A stretch of 64,000 nt of DNA from Cordylochernes scorpioides (taxonomy: Eukaryota > Arthropoda > Arachnida > Pseudoscorpiones > Chernetidae). Where the stretch lies: NCBI GenBank assembly GCA_030710605.1, contig CP092886.1:50398390-50462389 (forward strand), in the 5' to 3' direction. Below, in pieces: positions 33,922 to 47,019 of the stretch (positions are counted from its first letter, which is position 1; each line of letters starts with the position of its first letter). The position numbers and the translations under genes were made by a program. Below the pieces are notes generated by a model. That model did not search any database, was not told where the DNA came from, and was given only the letters and a program-made list of their open reading frames with translations.

Positions 33922-35259
33922 TATTTACAACAACAAAAAGCTTTATTAAGACCTTTTAATCTTATACAGATTCTCAAGGCAGAAATGTAGAATACATGCA
34001 GGAAAAAGGTAATAGTACCTTAATGGTATTTTGATATTTATATACAGGAAAAATTATATAAAGACGAGCTAATAAATAGATTAGTCTGGGTATATTGGAG
34101 GAAAATAAATTTATTATACATGGATTTACCATGGATTCACCGCAAATGAAGATAAAAAGAAAAAGCTAATCACGATCAATATTGACATAATGAAATTAAT
34201 ACATTATAATAAATACAATTAATCTCATAAACAGATTTGAAAATCAATTTAATTTTGAAAAGGATCAACGGGAGATAAAAAAATATCTACACAGAGCTTG
34301 GCTTTATCAGTGCCAAAACCCTCTTCGGCTGTTTCAAAATTCAATCTACCACGTCGCCAAAAATTTTGTTTATTTCTAATTCGCTTAGTTAATCTACCTA
34401 TTTGGTACCTAATCCTGGAAATGATTTAATATAATATACGCCTTAATTTTGATATATACATATTTATTTGGAAAAATAAAAACTATAATATGAATCGTAT
34501 TTCTAAATATATGTAGGTATATACGGTTTCAGGTTTATTCGTCCACTGATTGATTCCCTACTCTCACGTGTATTGATCAGTCAATTAACGTTGAATTCAT
34601 TTGCCAATTCGCGTGAAATTTATTTCAATTCAGTTATTGCATTGGGCAATGAAGTACGTTACTAAATATAAAATTGTGGATACGAGATTTTAAATTTTTC
34701 TCTCTCAATTTTATGGCGACACTAAAATGTTTCTACCTTTAGTAATTATTTTTTAATTTCAAAAGCATATTCGCTTCAGGGTTTTATATGTGAAACACAT
34801 TCATATAGAGGTGTGTTATAAGGTTTTAACGTTTGATGTCCTTATTCTATAAATGGAAAATTTTGCGGAGCTAGAATATAGTTGCATTTCATTATATCAA
34901 CACATTTTGAGGTTTAATTATTCTTGAGATTCCCCGTCGCGTGTACGAAGGCCAATGTTCATAAATATTCAGATATGATTTAGTGGTGTTATATAGAAAT
35001 TGCAGACGCTTATAGCTTTGAGAACTTCTCTTCATCTTGAAGGACAAAACACATAACCTTATTTAGGAAAATTATTTGAACACAACACCAAACGCCATCT
35101 ATGTTTTAAAATGTGAAATTATCACCAAAGTTGATAATTTGTCTTTCAAATATAAAATAATTTAATCATCGATAATTCATAAGAATTTCACATTTTCAAA
35201 GATAAATTACATAATGTGCAATAATTCCAATAAATTTTGAAAATTTAAGTATATTATTG
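33922..35259. other. No gene seen; sequence shared with arm 2
   Basis: AT-rich DNA with no coding signal, matching 58966-60023 and 54100-54370 in reverse. It contains, at about 34975-34980, the uninterrupted target sequence (ATATGATTTAGTGG) that is split by the copia element in arm 2. Confidence 0.6.
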
Positions 35260-35796
35260 CGAGGACGTCCAAAGGAGTTTAAAACTGACCATCGTCTGTG
35301 TATCGGAGGTCGGACTGACGAATCAGACAGAAGAATCGCCCATCTGGACGAGATTGAAGTATTTTTCTCTCGTGCTAAAGGCTGTTTTTAAATAATGCTC
35401 CCTGTATGTTAATTGCTTGCTCTCCATAATGCACAAAGGTAAATAAAGAGGAGTTGCGAACAGAGATACGTAACCGATTCCTCGTGCTCATTTGACTAAC
35501 CTTTAAACAAATGGTGTCAGAAGTGGAGATTCTCCGTTTCAGAAGACAATTCTGGATACCTATGAAAGCAGAAAATGGTAGTGGAACTAATTCAAGATCT
35601 CCTCTCAGCAACGAAAATATTTAGTGAAAAAAATTGAGGAAGATCGAGCAACAATCTGCAGTGTTGAATGAGAAAATGACAGAATACTCAGAAGGCTGAA
35701 CTTTGCAAATGGGGAACGCCTTATGAATAAAGGATCAAGATTGTGGATTGGATAAGGTAATGTCCAGACCGGTACTGTAGTTGAGGAAAGCAAACT
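35260..35796 (+). pseudogene. Gypsy 3 LTR and gag start, arm 1
   Basis: LTR-like sequence ends CTTTAAACA at about 35510. It is followed two bases later by TGGTGTCAGAAGTGGAG, a typical gypsy primer-site region, and then about 270 bases of broken gag up to the gap. It is the reverse of 53551-54090. The LTR start is uncertain. Confidence 0.6.
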
Positions 35797-35896
35797 NNNN
35801 NNNNNNNNNNNNNNNNNNNNNNNNNNNNNNNNNNNNNNNNNNNNNNNNNNNNNNNNNNNNNNNNNNNNNNNNNNNNNNNNNNNNNNNNNNNNNNNN
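35797..35896. other. 100-base assembly gap
   Basis: Exactly 100 N, a scaffold join. The left side ends inside arm 1 at the base matching about 53551. The right side begins inside a gypsy integrase relic. Confidence 0.95.
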
Positions 35897-36930
35897 CGAA
35901 TTAAAAACAAGTACTATTGACCTTTCATGCTGAAAGATGTTTTATATTCCGTAAATACTTGTCATCTTTGTCAAAGTAGAAAAGGCTCGAATCAGTTACC
36001 TTCTGTACTATTTCATCCTATTTCGCCAGCTAATTATTCTTTTGAGAGTAGGAATTCATTTTGTTGGGCCCAGGCCATCTAGAAAAAACAGAGGGGAAAT
36101 GGATAGTCGTGCTGACAGACTATTACACCAGGTATGCAGAAACAAAGGTGGTCTCAGAAGCGAAAGGAAAAGAAATCTCCAAATTGTTAACTGAAGAAAT
36201 ATTCCAACGTGACGGAGCTCCAAAGTTCCTTATTAACGATAGAGGCTCTCAATTTATTAGTAATTTTATCCAACTAATAATGAAGACGTGCAATATTAAA
36301 TCCTGATTTACAACAAGCTACCAGTCTAAGACCAATGGATTGACAGAACACCTAAATAAAATATTAATTAACATAGTCAGCATGTATGTGAACAAGGAGC
36401 AGGACTAAATCCTTCCATTTGTTACCATGCGTACAATACCACGATTCAGGAAACCACGGGCTCCTCTCTATTTGTCTTTTGTTTGGGAGATGTCTGTCTT
36501 AGAGGACTGAAATATCCTGGTAAATAAAAATTACGATAGAGAAAGATGAGCAAATAAAATATTACTTGAATAAACTAACCAGGATGAAACAAGTAGTCTT
36601 TAAAAACACAGAGAAGTCCCAGGAAAATCATGAAAAGAAACTATGATAAGAAACACAATGAGAGAAGTTATGAAACAGTATATTTTGTAGCATTTTGGAA
36701 ACCAGTTGCGAAAATCGAAAATTTTTTAAAAACTCCTCATATTTTAGCCCATATAGATACTCAACAAAATGCCTAACGTAAACTATTTGAAAGAATCGAA
36801 AGATAACGCTGGTCAAAACCCACTGATAGTTCATGTTTCTCGACTAAAGCCTTATTTTGAAAGGAATGATGAGGAGGTCATTCACGAGGACGTGACAACC
36901 TCTGGAGGGGTAGTGCTGCATCAAGTCTAA
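35897..36930 (+). pseudogene. Gypsy integrase relic at contig edge
   Basis: Broken integrase. A CHLCQSRKGSNQLP zinc-type motif lies near 35955. The core reads GKWIVVLTDYYTRYAETK and INDRGSQF (36061-36306), with TNGLTEHLNK near 36333 holding the catalytic glutamate. A C-terminal VHVSRLKPYFERNDEE is near 36830. Stops occur throughout. Whether it belongs to the gypsy element of arm 1 cannot be told across the gap. Confidence 0.7.
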
Positions 36931-37284
36931 TGCGGCCCTCTCTACTTATTCATTATAACTTCTCTATTATTTCAAAAAATATTTTAAATATTATTTTTTA
37001 AAAATGGAAAAGAAACTCTTCCCTCAACGAATTTTCTTTTATTTATAAAATATTATTTTATTTTAATATATAGATTATATGTATTATATTTATCATATAT
37101 TCTTTATATTTACTTTTATATCTCTTTATAAATGCTATTGGAAAGAAAAAAAGGAAAAGAGTAGTATTTATTTATTTAATTTCTATACAATGGTTGAAAC
37201 TCGTTCCGGGAAGACAGTCAATATGAGTGAAGAGAATATTAAGGTCGATGAACATGTCAAATTGCAACTCGGGGTGACAAAATA
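36931..37284 (+). other. AT-rich stretch with a possible gypsy gag start
   Basis: Low-complexity AT-rich sequence, then MVETRSGKTVNMSEENIKVD from 37190. MVxTRSG is a common start of gypsy gag proteins. The frame runs into the Tigger tip at 37285, which may have landed in it. Confidence 0.35.
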
Positions 37285-37639
37285 CACCTATCCCCCGATT
37301 TACACGGTACTTGTTTTACACGTTTTCGCTTTTACACGGTTTTCCAAATAAGTTTTTGTTTTTGTTTTTATCGCAATTTTTGTCGCGGGAAAATGCGGGA
37401 AATTTTGGAGGGAAATGATGGCAATTTACCAAATTGGTTTAATTAAAATAAAAAATTAAAACATTTTAATTTGAATAAAAATTATAATATAAAATATTTT
37501 TTAAAAAATAAAAGTTTTTAATCTTCCATCCAAAATTTCCCGCATTTTTTCCCTCTGAATTTTACTTTATTCACAGCCAAATTAACATAAATTTAAAAAA
37601 TATTATAGGCTTATAATGAAGAAAGAAGTTGAAAAGGAA

Positions 37640-38862
37640 AAGTTATTTCTTTAGAAACTAAAATCGAAATTTTGGCTCGCTTACGAAAGGGAGATAGAGT
37701 AGTAGATGTTGCAAAATCATATAGCATGAACGAAGCTACAATAAGAACTATTAGAATAAATGAAAACAATTAGAAAGAGTGTTGCAGCTGGCAATACAAC
37801 GAGTATGGGCACAACATCATACACCAGAAATATCGCAATGGAAAAAATAGAGCAAGCGTTAATGCTTTGGATAGATGATCAAACACAAAAAAAGAGTTCT
37901 TATTGATACGGGCGCTATAACAAATAAAGCATTACGAATTTACGAAAAAATTGTAGAGCAATTGCCATCTTCTTCTTCAACTGAAAAGAAGCCAAATTTT
38001 CTGGCAAGTCATGGCTGGTTTAAAAGATTTAAAATAAGACATTCTTTACACAGCTTAAAATTAAAAGGTGAACTGGCTTCTGGCGACGTAGATGCAGCCC
38101 AAGAATATCCAGCAAATTTTGCAGAAATTATTAACGACAATTCATACACCCCTGATCAGGTTTTCAATGCTGATGAGTCATGGTTATTCTGGAAAAAAAT
38201 GCCTGAAAGGACTTTTGTCTCAAAATTTTATAAATCGGCTAGTGGTCATAAAGCAGCAAAAGATCGCATAACAATTCTGTAGCAATGCTTCAGGAGATTA
38301 TATTATGAAACCATTAGTGATTAAAAAATCAAAAATGCCCCGTGCCTTTAAAGGAGTAAACATCAATAATCTTCCCGTTTATTGGAGGGCTAATAAGAAA
38401 GCGTGGGTAGTAATGCAATGTTTACTGAATGGTTTCATGAATGTTTATCCCAGATGCCAAAATAATATTTAGGTTCAAAGGGATGGCCTTTTAAAGTGCT
38501 TTTGTTAATTGACAATGCGCCGGGTCACCCACAAGATCTAGAATATGAGAACGTTAAAGTAAAATTTTTACCAAAAAATACACCACTTCATTATTACAAC
38601 CATTGGACCAAGGCATAATTTCTACTTTAAAAGCTTTGTACATAAAACGAGCCTTTACATATATTTTGGAACAAATGGAGAACAATGAATCTTTAACAGT
38701 TATTAGTGCTTGGAAAAATTTTACAATGTTAGACTGTGTGAAGCATATCGCCTTATCATACACTGGGATTAAGCAAACAACGCTAAATAGCTGTTGGAAA
38801 AAATTGTGGCCAAATGTATTCAAAAATGAACATTCCATTTCAACGTTAAATGAATATTCGCA
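37640..38862 (+). pseudogene. Tigger transposase, N-terminal and DDE part
   Basis: A psq-like helix-turn-helix (SLETKIEILARLRKGDRVVD, then ATIRTI) lies near 37650. A CENP-B/Tc5-type DNA-binding domain (NFLASHGWFKRFKIRHSL; 37875-38282) follows. The DDE_1 nuclease shows FNADESWLFWK (first D), then LLIDNAPGHPQDLE near 38505 (second D) and LDQGIISTLKALY near 38605 (third D). Frameshifts near 37750, 38280 and 38590 and a stop in 38471 region break it. The frame ends at the Helitron tip. Confidence 0.8.
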
Positions 38863-38864
38863 GA

Positions 38865-40792
38865 CTAGCCGAGTGACCCGGGCAACGCCCCGGGTTTACC
38901 CGAAGGACCCGCAGGTGAGAAACTATAGAAGAAAAATTTTAACAAATCAGAAAATGAAATTGCAAACAACAGAACTACACTACTTTAAGGACATGAGAGC
39001 ACATGCACTGTATCACCATACGTGTACCATTTTCAAAGACCCTGCTTAGGATTAAAACTTCTCAGAAGCATAACAATAGTACCAACCTAGAGGTTAACTG
39101 GTGTTGATGCATTCCTCTGGGAGTGAGACTATTGAGAAATTCAGTAGGGAGTTATTTTGCTTCTCCGCATTCTAACACTCCAACTGTTAACACTGCGGAA
39201 ACACTGACTCATGTTTGGTAAGCAATTTCAGGGAAGAAACTATCGACATTGGATTAAATAAATTATTAATTAAATTGCATTAAATAAAAATTATTAGATT
39301 TAAATAAATATTATTAGAGTGAAAAAAAAAGAAAGAAATTAACAAATTAGAAAATAAAATTTCGAAAAATACAACTATATTGCAGATAAGATAAGAGGAC
39401 CTTATTAAAAAATACATAAACAAACTGTAATTCGACACTCGATAATTCGACACTTTCGATAATTCGACACTTTCGATAATTCGACCATTTTAAAAATCAA
39501 ATTTACAAGGTTGATTGTTGTTTAAATACAACTTTGCTTTTGCATGCATAAACACAGGCTCTTGTAGCAAGAACCCAAATATTATTTATAGTCATAGCAA
39601 AAGCCAACTTTAGTGAAAACTGATGCCTCTTCAGAATGAATGGAAGACTGAAATCTGAAGGAGCAGAAGATATGGGTCATTTATACTTTCACCAATGCCT
39701 TTAGGATCTTTGCGATGGAACGCGTATGGTGTTTCAGCGCATGTGCTCTCATGTCCTTGAAGCACATATACTGACAGTGCCCAAAGTTGAACACACTGTA
39801 TAGTGTCTGAAATATCTTTGGCCCCTTCGGATACCAACCTTCGCTTCATTCTAGAGAGGCGTTAGTTTTCACTAAGGTTGGCTTTTACTATGACTATAAA
39901 TAAGGCTCAAGGCCAAACCTTGGCTACAAGAGCCTGTGTTTACGCACGGACAACTTTATATGTGGCTTTTTCAAGTGTGCGAACATTGGATAGCATACAT
40001 GTAAAGATGACCCATATCTTCTGCTCCTTCAGATTTCAGTCTTCCATTCATTCTGAAGAGGCATCAGTTTTCAATAAAGTTAGCTTTTGCTATGACTATA
40101 AATAATATTTAGGTTCTTGCTACAAGAGCCTGTGTTTATGCATGCAAAATCAAAGTTGTATTTAAACAACAATCAACCTTATAAATTTGATTTTTAAAAT
40201 GGTCGAATTATCGAAAGTCTCGAATTATCGAAAGTGTCGAATTATCGATAGTGTCGAATTACAGTTTGTTTATTTATTTTTTAATAAGGTCTTCTTATCT
40301 TATCTGCAATATAGTTGTATTTTTCGAAATTTTATTTTCTAATTTGTTAATTTTTTCTTTTTTTTTCACTCTAATAATATTTATTTAAATCTAATAATTT
40401 TAATTTAATGCAATTTAATTAATAATTTATTTAATCCAATGTCTATAGTTTCTTCCCTGAAATTGCTTACCAAACATGAGTCAGTGTTTCCACAGTGTTA
40501 ACAGTTGGAGTAAAAGAATGCGGAGAAGCAAAAAAACTCCCTACTGAATTTCTCAATAGTCTTACTCCCAGAGGAATGCATCCACACCAGTTAACCTCTA
40601 GGTTGGTACTATTGTTATGCTTCTGAGAAGTTTTAATCCTAAGCAGGGTCTTTGAAAATGGTACACGTATGGTGATACAGTGCATGTGCTCTCATGTCCT
40701 TAAAGAAGTGTAGTTCTGTTGTTTGCAATTTCATTTTCTGATTTGTTAAAATTTTTCTTCTATAGTTTCTCACCTGCGGGTCCTTCGGGTAA
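38865..40792 (-). mobile_element. Helitron end organised as a large palindrome
   Basis: On the - strand a Helitron-type 3' terminus ends at CTAG (38868-38865). It is preceded by a GC hairpin (CCCGGGGCGTTGCCCGGG). The next 785 bases (38896-39680) recur inverted at 40007-40792, so two copies lie tail outward. The right copy stops just short of the hairpin, where the satellite begins. Between the arms is a Helitron helicase fragment. Both arms carry an 18-base minirepeat (AATTCGACACTTTCGAT). Confidence 0.7.
39864..40005 (+). pseudogene. Helitron helicase C-terminal fragment
   Basis: The + strand reads FTMTINKAQGQTLATRACVY, then LYVAFSSVRTLDSIHVK. This is the last conserved part of the Pif1-type helicase in RepHel proteins (pattern F-MTINKSQGQ-L ... 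LYVA-SR). A shortened, damaged version (LAFAMTINN) occurs on the - strand in the left arm near 39600. Confidence 0.75.
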
Positions 40793-43700
40793 TGTATATA
40801 AAAAAGCAAAGCCCAATTCTAAACCCAAATATTTTTTTTATGAGAAGAACATCAACATATTGCATGATTACGGCAGTCCATAGCTTCCCTGACAAAAATT
40901 CACCAAGAAAGTTAAATATTCCAAAACTTTTCTGTGTGTAAATTGCTAAATATGTAAAAAACATGTATACAAAAAAGCAAAGCCCAATTCCAAACCCAAA
41001 TATTTTTTTTATGAGAAGAACATCAACATAATGCATGATTACGGCAGTCCATAGCTTCCCTGACAAAAATTCACCAAAAAAGTTAAATATTCCAAAAATA
41101 TTTCTGTGTATATATTGCTAAATGTGTAAATAACATGTATATAAAAAAGCAAAGCTTAATTTTAAATTTCATTATCCTTTCCACAGGAAAAGCATCAAAA
41201 TACTGCATAAGTACGGCACTTTTGCAGCCACATGATTACGGCAGTCCATAGCTTCCCTGACAAAAATTCACCAAGAAAGTTAAATATTCCAAAATTTTTC
41301 TGTGTGTAAATTGCTAAATATGTAAAAAACATGTATACAAAAAAGCAAAGCCCAATTCCAAACCCAAATATTTTTTTTATGAGAAGAACATCAACATAAT
41401 GCATGATTACGGCAGTCCATAGCTTCCCTGACAAAAATTCACCAAAAAAGTTAAATATTCCAAAAATATTTCTGTGTATATATTGCTAAATGTGTAAATA
41501 ACATGTATATAAAAAAGCAAAGCTTAATTTTAAATTTCATTATCCTTTCCACAGGAAAAGCATCAAAATACTGCATAAGTACGGCACTTTTGCAGCCGCA
41601 TGATTACGGCAGTCCATAGCTTCCCTGACAAAAATTCACCAAGAAAGTTAAATATTCCAAAATTTTTCTGTGTGTAAATTGCTAAATATGTAAAAAACAT
41701 GTATACAAAAAAGCAAAGCCCAATTCCAAACCCAAATATTTTTTTTATGAGAAGAACATCAACATAATGCATGATTACGGCAGTCCATAGCTTCCCTGAC
41801 AAAAATTCACCAAAAAAGTTTAATATTCCAAAAATATTTCTGTGTATATATTGCTAAATGTGTAAATAACATGTATATAAAAAAGCAAAGCTTAATTTTA
41901 AATTTCATTATCCTTTCCACAGGAAAAGCATCAAAATACTGCATAAGTACGGCACTTTTGCAGCCGCATGATTACGGCAGTCCATAGCTTCCCTGACAAA
42001 AATTCACCAAGAAAGTTAAATATTCAAAATATTTTCTGTGTGTAAATTGCTAAATATGTAAAAAACATGTATACAAAAAAGCAAAGCCCAATTCCAAACC
42101 CAAATATTTTTTTTATGAGAAGAACATCAACATAATGCATGATTACGGCAGTCCATAGCTTCCCTGACAAAAATTCACCAAAAAAGTTAAATATTCCAAA
42201 AATATTTGTGTGTATATATTGCTAAATGTGTAAATAACATGTATATAAAAAAGCAAAGCTTAATTTTAAATTTCATTATCCTTTCCACAGGAAAAGCATC
42301 GAAATACTGCATAAGTACGGCAAAAACATGTATACAAAAAAGCAAAGCCCAATTCCAAACCCAAATATTTTTTTTATGAGAAGAACATCAACATAATGCA
42401 TGATTACGGCAGTCCATAGCTTCCCTGACAAAAATTCACCAAAAAAGTTAAATATTCCAAAAATATTTCTGTGTATATATTGCTAAATGTGTAAATAACA
42501 TGTATATAAAAAAGCAAAGCTTAATTTTAAATTTCATTATCCTTTTCACAGGAAAAGCATCAAAATACTGCATAAGTACGGCACTTTTGTAGCCCCCCTG
42601 ACAAAAATTCACTAAAAGAGGTAAGTATTCAAAAAAATATTTTGGTATATATATTGCTAAATGTGTAACAAACATGTATATAAAAAAGCAAAGCTTAATT
42701 CTAAGTTCTAATATTTTTTTTATAAGAAAAGCTACAAAAGCAAATAGGGAGAAGTGAAGCCATTTAGCCATTTTCAAAATCTGATTGTGAAAGAGTAAAA
42801 AAATGAGTAAATAAGAGCAAATATAAAGAAAAAGTATTGCTAAATGTGTAATAAACATGTATATAAAAAAGCAAAGCTTAATTCTAAATTTCATTATCCT
42901 TTCCACAGGAAAAGCATCAAAATACTGCATAAGTACGGCACTTTTGCAGCCGCATGATTACGGCAGTCCATAGCTTCCCTGACAAAAATTCACCAAGAAA
43001 GTTAAATATTCCAAAACTTTTCTGTGTGTAAATTGCTAAATATGTAAAAAACATGTATACAAAAAAGCAAAGCCCAATTCCAAACCCAAATATTTTTTTA
43101 TGAGAAGAACATCAACATAATGCATGATTACGGCAGTCCATAGCTTCCCTGACAAAAATTCACCAAAAAAGTTAAATATTCCAAAAATATTTCTGTGTAT
43201 ATATTGCTAAATGTGTAAATAACATGTATATAAAAAAGCAAAGCTTAATTTTAAATTTCATTATCCTTTCCACAGGAAAAGCATCAAAATACTGCATAAG
43301 TACGGCACTTTTGCAGCCGCATGATTACGGCAGTCCATAGCTTCCCTGACAAAAATTCACCAAGAAAGTTAAATATTCAAAAAATTTTCTGTGTGTAAAT
43401 TGCTAAATATGTAAAAAACATGTATACAAAAAAGCAAAGCCCAATTCCAAACCCAAATATTTTTTTTATGAGAAGAACATCAACATAATGCATGATTACG
43501 GCAGTCCATAGCTTCCCTGACAAAAATTCACCAAAAAAGTTAAATATTCCAAAAATATTTCTGTGTATATATTGCTAAATGTGTAAATAACATGTATATA
43601 AAAAAGCAAAGCTTAATTTTAAATTTCATTATCCTTTTCACAGGAAAAGCATCAAAATACTGCATAAGTACGGCACTTTTGTAGCCCCCCTGACAAAAAT

Positions 43701-46165
43701 TCACTAAAAGAGGTAAGTATTCAAAAAAATATTTTGGTATATATATTGCTAAATGTGTAACAAACATGTATATAAAAAAGCAAAGCTTAATTCTAAGTTC
43801 TAATATTTTTTTTATAAGAAAAGCTACAAAAGCAAATAGGGAGAAGTGAAGCCATTTAGCCATTTTCAAAATCTGATTGTGAAAGAGTAAAAAAATGAGT
43901 AAATAAGAGCAAATATAAAGAAAAAGTATTGCTAAATGTGTAATAAACATGTATATAAAAAAGCAAAGCTTAATTCTAAATTTCATTATCCTTTCCACAG
44001 GAAAAGCATCAAAATACTGCATAAGTACGGCACTTTTGCAGCCGCATGATTACGGCAGTCCATAGCTTCCCTGACAAAAATTCACCAAGAAAGTTAAATA
44101 TTCCAAAACTTTTCTGTGTGTAAATTGCTAAATATGTAAAAAACATGTATACAAAAAAGCAAAGCCCAATTCCAAACCCAAATATTTTTTTATGAGAAGA
44201 ACATCAACATAATGCATGATTACGGCAGTCCATAGCTTCCCTGACAAAAATTCACCAAAAAAGTTAAATATTCCAAAAATATTTCTGTGTATATATTGCT
44301 AAATGTGTAAATAACATGTATATAAAAAAGCAAAGCTTAATTTTAAATTTCATTATCCTTTCCACAGGAAAAGCATCAAAATACTGCATAAGTACGGCAC
44401 TTTTGCAGCCGCATGATTACGGCAGTCCATAGCTTCCCTGACAAAAATTCACCAAGAAAGTTAAATATTCAAAAAATTTTCTGTGTGTAAATTGCTAAAT
44501 ATGTAAAAAACATGTATACAAAAAAGCAAAGCCCAATTCCAAACCCAAATATTTTTTTTATGAGAAGAACATCAACATAATGCATGATTACGGCAGTCCA
44601 TAGCTTCCCTGACAAAAATTCACCAAAAAAGTTAAATATTCCAAAAATATTTCTGTGTATATATTGCTAAATGTGTAAATAACATGTATATAAAAAAGCA
44701 AAGCTTAATTTTAAATTTCATTATCCTTTTCACAGGAAAAGCATCAAAATACTGCATAAGTACGGCACTTTTGTAGCCCCCCTGACAAAAATTCACTAAA
44801 AGAGGTAAGTATTCAAAAAAATATTTTGGTATATATATTGCTAAATGTGTAACAAACATGTATATAAAAAAGCAAAGCTTAATTCTAAGTTCTAATATTT
44901 TTTTATAAGAAAAGCTACAAAAGCAAATAGGGAGAAGTGAAGCCATTTAGCCATTTTCAAAATCTGATTGTGAAAGAGTAAAAAAATGAGTAAATAAGAG
45001 CAAATATAAAGAAAAAGTATTGCTAAATGTGTAATAAACATGTATATAAAAAAGCAAAGCTTAATTCTAAATTTCATTATCCTTTCCACAGGAAAAGCAT
45101 CAAAATACTGCATAAGTACGGCACTTTTGCAGCCGTATGATTACGGCAGTCCATAGCTTCCCTGACAAAAATTCACCAAGAAAGTTAAATATTCCAAAAT
45201 TTTTCTGTGTGTAAATTGCTAAATATGTAAAAAACATGTATACAAAAAAGCAAAGCCCAATTCCAAACCCAAATATTTTTTTATGAGAAGAACATCAACA
45301 TAATGCATGATTACGGCAGTCCATAGCTTCCCTGACAAAAATTCACCAAAAAAGTTAAATATTCCAAAAATATTTCTGTGTATATATTGCTAAATGTGTA
45401 AATAACATGTATATAAAAAAGCAAAGCTTAATTTTAAATTTCATTATCCTTTCCACAGGAAAAGCATCAAAATACTGCATAAGTACGGCACTTTTGCAGC
45501 CGCATGATTACGGCAGTCCATAGCTTCCCTGACAAAAATTCACCAAGAAAGTTAAATATTCAAAAAATTTTCTGTGTGTAAATTGCTAAATATGTAAAAA
45601 ACATGTATACAAAAAAGCAAAGCCCCATTCCAAACCCAAATATTTTTTTTATGAGAAGAACATCAACATAATGCATGATTACGGCAGTCCATAGCTTCCC
45701 TGACAAAAATTCACCAAAAAAGTTAAATATTCCAAAAATATTTCTGTGTATATATTGCTAAATGTGTAAATAACATGTATATAAAAAAGCAAAGCTTAAT
45801 TTTAAATTTCATTATCCTTTTCACAGGAAAAGCATCAAAATACTGCATAAGTACGGCACTTTTGTAGCCCCCCTGACAAAAATTCACTAAAAGAGGTAAG
45901 TATTCAAAAAAATATTTTGATATATATATTGCTAAATGTGTAACAAACATGTATATAAAAAAGCAAAGCTTAATTCTAAGTTCTAATATTTTTTTTATAA
46001 GAAAAGCTACAAAAGCAAATAGGGAGAAGTGAAGCCATTTAGCCATTTTCAAAATCTGATTGTGAAAGAGTAAAAAAATGAGTAAATAAGAGCAAATATA
46101 AAGAAAAAGTATTGCTAAATGTGTAATAAACATGTATATAAAAAAGCAAAGCTTAATTCTAAGTT
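40793..46165. repeat. Satellite array with higher-order structure
   Basis: A 5.4-kb tandem array. The monomers are related units of about 165-200 bp, each starting ATGTATA-AAAAAAGCAAAGC. In the left third (40793 to about 42320) types A and B alternate as a 368-bp dimer. From 42498 the array is built of six monomers in fixed order with a period of 1092 bp: landmarks recur at 42448, 43540, 44632 and 45723. This gives three full copies and a partial one that stops within the D monomer. Copies of the 1092-bp unit are almost identical. The - strand frames encode repeated hydrophobic peptides (CFFIYMF-THLAI); I do not regard them as genes. Confidence 0.9.
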
Positions 46166-47000
46166 TTAATATAAAGAAGAAATAAGACACAAAAATGTAG
46201 CTAAATTCAAATGAAAAACTATAACAAATTAATAAAAAAAAATAAGACCTAATTCAAATGCCACCATCATCAGACAAAAGAAAAAATGAGATTTTATTCT
46301 TTAGTTCATTTATTCTTCTGTCTGATGCTGTTGCTGAAACGTCACACACTATTGAAGACACTATAAAAGATAGATTAAAAGTAATAATTCAATCTACAAT
46401 TCGAAAAATAATATAACCTGGTGAGTTCCCAGAAAAGGTTAACTTTGGTAGGCGGCGCTGTACGTTGACACCGCCGTACCTTCGAGCCGTTTTACACGAG
46501 TTAAAGCGAAGATTTTGGACATAGTGATTTTTACATTTCGATCTTTTATATGAATATATATACTTACTATTTCGAATTATTTTTCTAAAAACGAACATTA
46601 TTTTTTTTAATTATCTGAAACTAACCTAATTCAACTTATCTAAAACTAACCTTATTTAGCGATTAAACTAACATAATTTAACCTATTTGAATCTAACCTC
46701 ATATACACTTTTACACTACCTTTTCATTTCAAAATTAAATTAAAATAAGTTTATATTAAATAATAACATTTTTTAAAATCGACTTTCTGGTTCACACTTT
46801 CGTATCTAATCAATTATGTATTTCTTTATTTTTCTCTATAAAAGTTACGCAATTGTAAACAAAAGAATTGATGATGATAAATGCAAAAAATCTACGATTG
46901 TAAAATAGATTAAATTAAAAAATAAAAATAACTGTTAACATTAGGAAAATAAAAACAGGCCTATGACACGAAGAAAAAAATAACGAAAATTTTGGTATAT
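46166..47000. other. No gene seen; short palindrome and CTAACC-like runs
   Basis: AT-rich. A small inverted repeat (CAGACAAAAGAA / TTCTTCTGTCTG) lies at about 46273-46325. Loose CTAACCT/AACCTA words cluster at 46618-46700. No ORF was supported. Confidence 0.45.
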
Positions 47001-47019
47001 AGATTGTTATGTGTAGTTC

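Larger units (their letters stand above)
32405..35796 (+). repeat. Inverted arm 1 (allele-like, empty copia site)
   Basis: A stretch of 3.4 kb that recurs in reverse at 53551-61540, apart from the copia element there. Sampled parts differ by only about 1-2% (few substitutions in the Tc1 transposase and flanks). It runs from TATATGAAGAGACCG to the N gap. The left limit in the other arm is exactly the tip of composite element Z. It holds a Tc1 element, AT-rich unique-looking sequence and the start of a gypsy element. Confidence 0.85.

Noticed and set aside
40793..46165. CRISPR-like array of direct repeats
   Set aside because: Units of 165-200 bp are continuous tandem monomers without unique spacers, in a eukaryotic setting.
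42448..46190. Repeated - strand ORFs of about 160 codons with hydrophobic segments in the satellite
   Set aside because: They arise because tandem copies share length and frame. The peptide simply repeats the monomer, other arrays of the same monomers are closed, and there is no start context or independent domain.
46618..46700. CTAACCT-like words resembling the insect telomere repeat
   Set aside because: They are irregular and few, with no run of the exact five-base unit.
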